DNA of 64,000 bases from Leptospiraceae bacterium (lineage in GTDB: Bacteria > Spirochaetota > Leptospiria > Leptospirales > Leptospiraceae), in the NCBI GenBank assembly GCA_022402465.1, contig JAKRSH010000007.1:186001-250000 (forward strand), written 5' to 3'. Positions 57,051 to 64,000 of this stretch are shown here, piece by piece. Both the position numbers and the translations under genes were made by a program. The notes under the pieces are model-generated. The model was given only the letters and a program-made list of their open reading frames with translations. It was not told the DNA's origin and made no database searches. Position 1 is the first letter of the stretch; each line of letters opens with the position of its first letter.

Positions 57051-57704
57051 CTATCGGGAAATATCAGAATCAGATAGAGAATTTTTCCTTTGTAATTTTG
57101 CTTTTTCTAAAAATTCCCTAAGAGAATTGATCCGAACTTGAAATTCATCATATCTAGGCTCTCCTGCAAGTATGGAATGTGCTACCGAGGATGATTGGTG
57201 GTAGAGCTGATCTAAGTTGTAAATAAATTCTTTCAAATCTTTAGGATTCATTTGTTTTTTCTTTTTTAAAGATTCAATCCCAAGACGAATGAGCCAATTT
57301 GCAATTCCCAGAAAATGAACAGGTAAGAGTAAATACAAAGCCGATTGTAAAATTTGAAGCCACGGTACTTTTGCCACAGGTGAAGAGACAGAAATAGAGT
57401 AGGCCCAAGCCGAACAGAGCAATACAATAATCCATGTAAAATTCCACTTAGGAGTTCTTGGAAAAAGGGAATTTACCCACAGCATTAAAAAGACACTAGC
57501 AACCAAAAGAAGGATAACTTCCCATGGAAAAAATGAAAAAATGGGTGCTAGAAAATCATAGGTTCTAGTTATAATAGTACTTGTGGTATCAATAAACGTT
57601 TGGGTAGATTCTGCAAAACTTTTGAGTTCCTGAAGAGTCTCTGAGATTTTTTTTATTGTTTCATTTATAAAATTCATGGCTAATTTCATACCAGACCAAA
57701 ACAT
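57051..57704 (-). CDS. Membrane protein of unknown function upstream of fliG
   Basis: The protein of up to 217 residues has two or three hydrophobic helices (near 50-75, 80-108 and 115-140) and a charged C-terminal tail with a coiled-coil-like end (INSLREFLEKAKLQRK). I recognise no family. Three in-frame ATGs are possible (57704, 57689, 57677); the innermost, 57677, overlaps the start codon of the divergent gene. It reads into fliG 25 bases on. Confidence 0.65.
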   Translation of the reverse strand: MFWSGMKLAMNFINETIKKISETLQELKSFAESTQTFIDTTSTIITRTYDFLAPIFSFFPWEVILLLVASVFLMLWVNSLFPRTPKWNFTWIIVLLCSAWAYSISVSSPVAKVPWLQILQSALYLLLPVHFLGIANWLIRLGIESLKKKKQMNPKDLKEFIYNLDQLYHQSSSVAHSILAGEPRYDEFQVRINSLREFLEKAKLQRKNSLSDSDISR

Positions 57705-58713
57705 TTCCGATTCGCAAAGCAGAAAAAGAGCGATTCAAACGATCCTTTTTGCTTACATACTCTTTGTTTTACCAATTCTTATTTGGCATGAATTTCATTT
57801 ACCAATTTTTTATATAATGGTTTTGAGTTCATTAACCCTTATGTTTGGTTGTATACTATTTTATTCTTCTATTAAAGTATTTGAAAAAATTTTAACTTAT
57901 GGTTTTCACATTGGCTATGAATTTTTAGTTTATTCTCTGTTCAGTTTAGCTTTAGTTTCTTCAGGATTTTTAGAAAACAGAGCGGGTTATGTATTCCTTT
58001 TTATATTTCTAGCTATAGTTGCCTTGTTTCGTTTTGTTAAACTCAAATTACAATATGGACTGGGGATTCTTGCCATAATTTTATTAACCAATGGACTTCT
58101 CACTTTTGTAGTTTTACAAAAGATGGAAATATTTTCAGCGTACCATTTATTTAAATCACAATTGCAATTTACAGAAGTAGATTTGTCTGGATGGAAGTTT
58201 GAAGAAGAAACAAAAATACTTAGTAATCAATCCATTCCTTTTGAGATTAAAATTCCGGACGGAATGTATTTCCACAATCCTGAAGATCTTGGTTTAAAGG
58301 ATAAAACTGGAATCGGCCAAATAGCTGGAATCATTTCAGCAAGTGACCACGATCCTAACAGTTATCCTCTTATTAGAATTTTTTTCTTTCCAGCTTATGT
58401 TGATGTTCCAGAAACTTTAATCAAAGATGAGGTATGGAAGTACATTCAACTTTTAGAAAATCAAGGTGAGATAGAAGAAATTAATGAAATTCAACCGAAT
58501 CGTAGTTGGGAATTTGATAGTAGAATTCCGAATAATGCCTTTTGGACTTTTTATGATATTATAAGACCTCGTTATGCCAAAACTGGATTCTATTTTATCC
58601 AATTGTCAAATGGTAATAAATTATTGATTCATTTAATTGAGAACTTGGAGAAAGGATCTTTTCATGAAACAAACATCCAAGCTTTATTAGATACTCTACA
58701 ATCCAAATTATAA
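57676..58713 (+). CDS. Membrane protein of unknown function
   Basis: The 345-residue protein has about five membrane helices in residues 18-155 and a soluble C-terminal part (about 170-345) without recognisable motifs. I see no ribosome-binding site before the ATG, whose first bases overlap the innermost start of the divergent gene. Its end overlaps the M23 gene's end by 6 bases. Confidence 0.65.
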   Translation: MANFIPDQNISDSQSRKRAIQTILFAYILFVLPILIWHEFHLPIFYIMVLSSLTLMFGCILFYSSIKVFEKILTYGFHIGYEFLVYSLFSLALVSSGFLENRAGYVFLFIFLAIVALFRFVKLKLQYGLGILAIILLTNGLLTFVVLQKMEIFSAYHLFKSQLQFTEVDLSGWKFEEETKILSNQSIPFEIKIPDGMYFHNPEDLGLKDKTGIGQIAGIISASDHDPNSYPLIRIFFFPAYVDVPETLIKDEVWKYIQLLENQGEIEEINEIQPNRSWEFDSRIPNNAFWTFYDIIRPRYAKTGFYFIQLSNGNKLLIHLIENLEKGSFHETNIQALLDTLQSKL

Positions 58714-59640
58714 ATCCGAAAGGAATAAAACTGATTCTGGATTGATTACAGTTTCCCCAATTTTGAAACCTAAATGCAAATGAGGTCCAGTAGACATTCC
58801 AGTCGATCCTATATGTCCAATTATTTGACCTTTGGAAATTTTATCTCCCGATTTGACAAGTAACTTAGATTGGTGCATGTAATAGGAAAATATTTTATTT
58901 CCATGATCGATTATTGTAAAATTTCCTTCGTAATACATTTCTTTGGCGAGAACAACAGTACCATCCTGAATTGCATAAATAGGTGTTCCTTTTGCACCAC
59001 GAAAATCCAATCCTCCATGAGGACGCCCTTTCTTTTTGTTGTAATCTCGCCTAACATAAAATGGACTAGTTATATAAACTTCTTTGACAGGATATTGAAA
59101 ACCCGATGAGATTTGGGATTCTGACTTATTCAAAAATGCCTCAGACTTAGCTTTTGAGCACTCTTCAATAAACTGATATGTTTCTTTTGATAAGTTAGAA
59201 CTTGTATATTTTGTATCAAGCGAAATCGATTGTTTTTGAATAACTATGAAATCAGTCTTCTTGATATCTAATTGGTATTTCTTAGATCCGTACTTAACAA
59301 AAAGAATCTTAGAGAATAATTCAAGTAAAAGTGGCCCTGGCTTACGCTCTGGGGAAATAGGAATAAAACCTACTCTATTTACTCCAATAGTTGAAAGAGG
59401 AATTTCCTCTCCATCTGCTGTTAGTCTTAAATCCAAATCTACTACAGCTTTTTTTTTAGGAATTATCTTAACGAGTATTAACTCACCTTGAGCAAGGTTT
59501 CGTGCTTTTATTTGTAAATCATAGTTTTTTTCAATTTTTGAAATAGTAATTCCATCAGAATTTTTTGAAATCAAAGCTTCTTGATGAAACAATAAGATAG
59601 ATAAAAATAAAAAAGAACTACTTCGAAAAAACCACATCAT
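58708..59640 (-). CDS. M23-family metallopeptidase, exported
   Basis: This 310-residue protein has a signal peptide (about 1-25) and a C-terminal LytM/M23 domain (about 200-305) with GRPHGGLDFRG (His and Asp zinc ligands) and GPHLHLGF (HxH). All zinc ligands are present, so it should cut peptidoglycan peptide bridges. Its start overlaps the end of the upstream GGDEF-EAL gene by 23 bases, so the two are coupled. Confidence 0.9.
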   Translation of the reverse strand: MMWFFRSSSFLFLSILLFHQEALISKNSDGITISKIEKNYDLQIKARNLAQGELILVKIIPKKKAVVDLDLRLTADGEEIPLSTIGVNRVGFIPISPERKPGPLLLELFSKILFVKYGSKKYQLDIKKTDFIVIQKQSISLDTKYTSSNLSKETYQFIEECSKAKSEAFLNKSESQISSGFQYPVKEVYITSPFYVRRDYNKKKGRPHGGLDFRGAKGTPIYAIQDGTVVLAKEMYYEGNFTIIDHGNKIFSYYMHQSKLLVKSGDKISKGQIIGHIGSTGMSTGPHLHLGFKIGETVINPESVLFLSDL

Positions 59641-61687
59641 AGTTTTTAAATCGGTATTTTGCTAAAAGTTCTTCAAACTCTTTTTGGGGAACTGGTTTAG
59701 ATATTAAGTATCCTTGGATAATATCACAACCTTCTTGTTGCAAAATTTTCAATTGCTCTAAAGTTTCAACACCCTCTGCGACAACAGAAAGTCCTAATGA
59801 ATGAGCCATATTTATGATAGCTTTACAGATAGCTCTATCATTGTCATTATTTTCTAATTCTTGAACAAAACTTTTATCAATTTTAAGGTGATGCACATGC
59901 AATTTTTTCAAATAGCTAAGAGAAGAGTATCCTGTTCCGAAATCATCAACAGATAAACTAACACCATTTTGAATTAATTCTTTAAACTCTAGGATACTTT
60001 TTTCTGGGTTCTGCATTACTGAAGATTCAGTCAATTCAATCGTTAAAAAATTAGGTGGTAATCCAGATTCTGAAAGTATTCTTAAAATTTCTTTAGTAGT
60101 TCCATGTCCATTCCATTGTTTAGCACTGAAGTTTACAGAAATTGGAAAATTCAAAAATTTTTCTTCATACCAAGTTGATGCGATTTTGCAAGTTTGTTTA
60201 AGAACAAATAAACCTAAATCAAATATGATTCCTGATTCTTCCGCAGCCTCTATAAATACGCCTGGATAAATCATTCCTTTTAATGGATGATTCCATCGAA
60301 CTAGGGCCTCTGCTCCACAGATTTCTCCCGTTTTCAAATCGACCTGAGGTTGGAAGTAAACTTCAAAATCTTTTGCCTTCAAAGAAGCTCGCATGTCATT
60401 TTCAAGTTCTAAACGTATCTTCACTCTTTCGATCATTTTCGTTGAATATAAGGTAAAAATATTTCTCCCTCTTTCCTTAGAAGAATACATAGCCATATCA
60501 GCTGCTTTCAATAGCTGAGTAGCGTTTTCTCCATGATCAGGAAAAATGGCTATACCTATACTCATTGTTAAATGAAGTTCTCTGTCTTCAAACATAAATG
60601 GATTTCGCAATTGATTTTGCAATTGGATAAGTATGATTTCTAATTCTTCTATTGATTTAAAATTTTGTAATATTCCACCGAACTCATCTCCTCCAAAATG
60701 GGAGATATTTTTAATAACAGGTTGAAGGCTTGTAATTTTTGCACCGACAATTTTTAATAATTCATTACCTCGATCGGAACCTATTGAATCATTTATTAAT
60801 TTAAAATTATCAATATCCATTACTATAATAGCAAAAAGCTCTTTTGTATTCTTTGAAAGTAAGGAAAGATTTTTTACAATTTCTTCAAAATGTATTCGAT
60901 TGGGAAAATTTGTTATTGAATTATAAAAAGCTAATTGTTGGATTTTTAATTCTGCTTCTTTTCTTTCAGAAATATCACGAAAGGTAGCAAGAATTGCTGT
61001 TTCATCATTTCTCTGTAAAAGTCGCCAAGTTGATTCCATAGGAATCCATTTCCCTTCAGAATTTCTTAATCCTTGGTTGAGGATTGAAGATCCCTGAATA
61101 TTAGCTCCATCTTCTTCTTCTGATTTAGGAGATTTCGTTAATAAAGAAAAATCCATTCCAATCAATTCAGACTCAGTATAACCTAATACCATCATGGATG
61201 TGCGATTCGTTTGAAGTATTTTCTTTGTTTCCGATTCAATGATAAAAATTAAATCTAAGGAATCTTGGAAAATATTTTGCCATTCAATGATGGAGTGCTC
61301 TAATTTAGTTACTGTATTTTCTAATTCTTTAGCTCTAAGCTTACCTTGAATTGTTTGATTAAAAATAAATAGATAATCCGTAGTAAGGTTTTCATAGCGA
61401 ATATAAAAATCTACATACGGATTATTGAAATCAACTAAATAGTTTTTATTTTGTTGGTCTCTATATATAATAACGAATACCGATTGGGGATAAGTAGCTT
61501 GTATTTTTGAAATAAAATCATTAGATACGTTATCTTCCCAAAGAAAGTATAACATTGATTTGTCTTCATGAATCTCATCTAGACTATAAGGTCTTTTTAA
61601 TTCTACAACTTCAGTCCACTGCGACGATAAAATATCAAATAAATAAATATTTATTTCATTGGATTGTGTAGAAAAAAAATAAACCAT
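59618..61687 (-). CDS. PAS-GGDEF-EAL bifunctional c-di-GMP protein
   Basis: The 689-residue protein has an N-terminal region of about 125 residues without known domain, a PAS domain (about 130-240, ending ATFRDISERKEAELK), a GGDEF domain with intact GGDEF (HFGGDEFGG) near 330, and an EAL domain with EALVRWNHP, DDFGTGYSS and VAEGVET. Both catalytic signatures are intact. There is no RxxD inhibitory site before GGDEF. It has no membrane helix. Confidence 0.93.
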   Translation of the reverse strand: MVYFFSTQSNEINIYLFDILSSQWTEVVELKRPYSLDEIHEDKSMLYFLWEDNVSNDFISKIQATYPQSVFVIIYRDQQNKNYLVDFNNPYVDFYIRYENLTTDYLFIFNQTIQGKLRAKELENTVTKLEHSIIEWQNIFQDSLDLIFIIESETKKILQTNRTSMMVLGYTESELIGMDFSLLTKSPKSEEEDGANIQGSSILNQGLRNSEGKWIPMESTWRLLQRNDETAILATFRDISERKEAELKIQQLAFYNSITNFPNRIHFEEIVKNLSLLSKNTKELFAIIVMDIDNFKLINDSIGSDRGNELLKIVGAKITSLQPVIKNISHFGGDEFGGILQNFKSIEELEIILIQLQNQLRNPFMFEDRELHLTMSIGIAIFPDHGENATQLLKAADMAMYSSKERGRNIFTLYSTKMIERVKIRLELENDMRASLKAKDFEVYFQPQVDLKTGEICGAEALVRWNHPLKGMIYPGVFIEAAEESGIIFDLGLFVLKQTCKIASTWYEEKFLNFPISVNFSAKQWNGHGTTKEILRILSESGLPPNFLTIELTESSVMQNPEKSILEFKELIQNGVSLSVDDFGTGYSSLSYLKKLHVHHLKIDKSFVQELENNDNDRAICKAIINMAHSLGLSVVAEGVETLEQLKILQQEGCDIIQGYLISKPVPQKEFEELLAKYRFKNYDVVFSK

Positions 61688-61743
61688 ATAGACTGTGGTT
61701 CATTTTTATATTTTTTTAAAGAATAGTCAAACGAATAATACAG

Positions 61744-62271
61744 TCAGTTTCTTTGACCAAGTATTGCAGAACCTGTTTTTTCCATCATTCGTTCTTTGGT
61801 AAGTACTAGATCTTGTCGATTGTCAGCAGCCATCTCCCCAGAGCCATCTAAATAGATCGCACCTTTCGGACATGCCTCTTCACACAAACCACAAAAGATG
61901 CATCTAAGTAAATCAATCTCAAACTTCTTAGCATACTTATCTTCTGGGTGCAGGTGCTGCCTTTCTGGAGTAACTTCTCCTGCTTCAATGTAGATTGCAT
62001 TAGCGGGACAGATCCACATACAACAAAAGCAAGACGTACAGCGTTCTCTATTCTGTTCATCCCTCTTCAAAGAATGCAAGCCTCTAAACCTTGACGAGTA
62101 TTGTCTTTTCTTATCAGGATACTCAATAGTTACTGCGCCTTTGAGGAATGCAACTTTTAGAAAATGTTTTAGGGTAATCCATAAGCCTTTACTTATGGAA
62201 TAAAAATACAATTTTTCATACCAAGTGAATTGGTGGCGCTTTGCTACATTCACAACATTAATAGTTGCCAT
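61744..62271 (-). CDS. nuoI: NADH-quinone oxidoreductase subunit I
   Basis: The 175-residue subunit carries the two [4Fe-4S] motifs of NuoI: Cys78, Cys81, Cys84, Cys88 ([12 protein letters not shown]) and Cys124, Cys127, Cys130, Cys134 ([12 protein letters not shown]). An extra Cys83 is within the first motif. It passes electrons from NuoG to the quinone site of complex I. It overlaps nuoG by 14 bases. Confidence 0.95.
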   Translation of the reverse strand: MATINVVNVAKRHQFTWYEKLYFYSISKGLWITLKHFLKVAFLKGAVTIEYPDKKRQYSSRFRGLHSLKRDEQNRERCTSCFCCMWICPANAIYIEAGEVTPERQHLHPEDKYAKKFEIDLLRCIFCGLCEEACPKGAIYLDGSGEMAADNRQDLVLTKERMMEKTGSAILGQRN

Positions 62272-63700
62272 GGACGAGTGCCTCCTCTTGCTTTTTTATT
62301 GGATCTATAATCTTCTTAAAAAATTCAGATGTATTTAAAAGTCCTTGAACTGGTTTTAAGGATTTATCAAAATTCTGTCTCAATCCATTTTTATTCGTGA
62401 AGCTTCCACCTTGCTCGGCAAAAATTTGGATTGGTACAGCATAGCCTACCTTAGTTAGATCGTCCGTTACATTTGTATCCAATAAAACTACCTTGCTCAA
62501 TCGCGAGGAATCTATCCCTTCTGGTATAGCTTCTTTAATGATAAAAAGAAGATCAATTTTCTTGGAATTAAAATCATGGATGATTCCGTTTATTCCATTC
62601 GACGTTGTGAGGCCTAGGTCAGTTGCGCCACGAGTGTTTGGATGGTAATCCTTAGTGAGTAGAAAATCAACTTGCTCAGTATCCTTGTATTGAGGATCTG
62701 TGACTCTCGCTTCCCAAATAATATTTTTCTTAGATTTTACTAAAGTTAGTAATTCAGCAAGAGATTCATTCGTTTCATGTGCACCACCAAGAATTGCGAT
62801 GGAACTTGAACTGTTTATTTCAGAAATAAGCTTATCAAATACTTGAGTAGAGATAGTTTCTTTTCCATTTTCCATGTAACTAAGAAGTCTATTCTCATTC
62901 ATCCAGTCTAGATCAAATCGACCTTTGTCACATAAAAAATACATTTCTTGTTCAAAGTTCTCTTTGACCATATATCTGTACATTTTGTTATCTCGTACAT
63001 TTGCTTGAACATTACATCCTGTGCTACATCCATGGCAAATAGATTCATGAGTATTGTACCACCATACTCTAGATTTGAATAGAGTTTCATGGTTTAACAA
63101 AGCACCAACTGGGCAGATGTCAGCCAAGGCACCTTGGTAGTTATGGTTAATGGGTTCATTTTTCGCAAGACCAATGATAGAATGGTAGCCTCTTTCGAAT
63201 AGACCCAAATTCGATTCTCCGACTTTCTCTTCTTCAAACCTAACACATCGGTAACACACTATGCAGCGATTGTGATTGATGATTAAATTGGTACCTATTT
63301 CTTCTTGGGGAATGTTTCTCTTTTCAAATTCAAATCGAGATCGACCTGATCCAGAACCGAAAGCATTATCCTGCAATTGACATTCACCTGCTTTATCACA
63401 AACAGGACAATCTAGTGGATGATTTGCTAATAGGAATTCCATAGTACCTGCACGACCTTCCTTTACTCGGTCACTTTGAGTAATAATAGAAAGACCTTCT
63501 TTCACAGGAGTGTTGCAAGCTGCTTGTAATCTAGGCACACCTTCGATTTCTATAAGGCACATTCTACACATTCCAACAACAGTTAAAGCGGGATGATAAC
63601 AAAAATAAGGAATTTCTACACCAACATCTTTGGCAGCATCTATGAGATTTTTCTTCTCATTTACATCATATTCAAGTCCGTCGATTTTAATCTTTACCAA
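62258..63700 (-). CDS. nuoG: NADH-quinone oxidoreductase subunit G, short form
   Basis: The 480-residue protein keeps the [2Fe-2S] set (Cys34, Cys45, Cys48, Cys62), the His/Cys set [14 protein letters not shown], the CIVCYRC cluster, and the Cys motif [11 protein letters not shown] near residue 220. Then follows only about 230 residues of the molybdopterin-like domain, where most NuoG are 650-900 residues. The iron-sulfur part is complete, so electron transfer should work. It is followed directly by nuoI. Confidence 0.92.
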   Translation of the reverse strand: MVKIKIDGLEYDVNEKKNLIDAAKDVGVEIPYFCYHPALTVVGMCRMCLIEIEGVPRLQAACNTPVKEGLSIITQSDRVKEGRAGTMEFLLANHPLDCPVCDKAGECQLQDNAFGSGSGRSRFEFEKRNIPQEEIGTNLIINHNRCIVCYRCVRFEEEKVGESNLGLFERGYHSIIGLAKNEPINHNYQGALADICPVGALLNHETLFKSRVWWYNTHESICHGCSTGCNVQANVRDNKMYRYMVKENFEQEMYFLCDKGRFDLDWMNENRLLSYMENGKETISTQVFDKLISEINSSSSIAILGGAHETNESLAELLTLVKSKKNIIWEARVTDPQYKDTEQVDFLLTKDYHPNTRGATDLGLTTSNGINGIIHDFNSKKIDLLFIIKEAIPEGIDSSRLSKVVLLDTNVTDDLTKVGYAVPIQIFAEQGGSFTNKNGLRQNFDKSLKPVQGLLNTSEFFKKIIDPIKKQEEALVHGNY

Positions 63701-63728
63701 GAAATCTCCTCCTTATCTTAGACACAGG

Positions 63729-64000
63729 CTAAGCTCTAGATTCTATCTTGCAACTCATTAAATTAGGGAATTTGGCCTTGTCTGGGAGGTAATGCCCTAT
63801 CTCCTCAGCAATAATTCTAATTGTGCTAGACCTAATCTTTGTATTTCGAATAATTTTCAAAATCAACTCATCCAAAATCCTAAATCGTGAAGATTCAATG
63901 AAAAAATATTCATCAAGACGAATTTCCATCTTACTTATAGTGCTATGGGTAGATAAGAAATCAGAGAGTCTTTGGTAAATTTCATCACTCGAATTTTTCT
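63729..64000 (-). CDS. Protein of unknown function, cut by the window edge
   Basis: The frame is open from the stop at 63729 to the right edge of the window, so only the C-terminal 90 or so residues are seen; the ATG at 63929 is internal. The visible part is helical and charged, with no Cys. I recognise no family. It is 28 bases upstream of nuoG on the same strand. Confidence 0.6.
   Translation of the reverse strand, partial: KNSSDEIYQRLSDFLSTHSTISKMEIRLDEYFFIESSRFRILDELILKIIRNTKIRSSTIRIIAEEIGHYLPDKAKFPNLMSCKIESRA

Noticed and set aside
1-64000. CRISPR array, prophage or rRNA operon
   Set aside because: No regular spacer-repeat pattern, no phage structural genes and no rRNA conserved segments are visible. 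The holin-like gene at 27470 is an isolated chromosomal membrane protein.

Overview
The window is AT-rich spirochaete DNA that I read as Leptospira. The evidence is the many short lipoproteins with relaxed lipoboxes, the fused HemC/HemD-type gene inside a full heme cluster, the hrcA-grpE-dnaK-dnaJ order behind a CIRCE element, and a flagellar fliG next to signalling genes. Leptonema and Turneriella are much richer in GC as far as I recall. The species is not identifiable from the sequence alone; a saprophytic or environmental lineage is my guess.

Layout. 1-3630 (+): a histidine-phosphatase-like protein, a membrane-anchored AraC regulator and two tandem fatty-acid-hydroxylase/sterol-desaturase paralogues. 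3725-6265: a chemoreceptor. 6274-15380 (-): a five-gene operon holding two versions of the circularly permuted ATP-grasp / alpha-E / transglutaminase system, a predicted but biochemically obscure peptide-ligation or peptide-tagging system. 15633-17009: a small lipoprotein and an exported protein of unknown function. 17034-17105: tRNA-Pro(GGG). 17159-21431: housekeeping singles (SixA, RppH, acylphosphatase, truncated hemoglobin, YqgE, a Gfo/Idh/MocA dehydrogenase). 21455-26256 (-): the heat-shock operon under CIRCE/HrcA. 26438-34896: a cysteine-synthase-like enzyme, c-di-GMP signalling, a secreted DUF2961/GH172 protein, GlnD and an alpha-glucosidase. 34874-40381: two histidine kinases around a DUF35-thiolase pair. 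40408-43839: a lipoprotein phosphodiesterase, an M14-like lipoprotein and an aldo/keto reductase, with clear hairpin terminators at the convergent junction.

44074-44721 is an IS200-like Y1 transposase flanked by two direct copies of a double hairpin. At 45945-46170 on the minus strand lies a cobalamin riboswitch that is not linked to any recognisable B12 gene; the only gene downstream of it is an uncharacterised lipoprotein (45091-45693). This is one of the two most interesting items, with the amidoligase operon.

46756-55449 is the heme pathway from glutamyl-tRNA to protoheme: hemA (short), hemC with a HemD-like extension, hemL, hemE, hemN, hemG/hemY and, convergently, hemH. hemB is not in the window. 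The right end holds a MAPEG protein, fliG, membrane proteins of unknown function, an M23 peptidase, a GGDEF-EAL protein, nuoI, a short nuoG and a gene cut by the window edge.

All functional names rest on motifs read by eye; no database search was run. Start codons were moved inward from the longest frame where a ribosome-binding site or family length argued for it.
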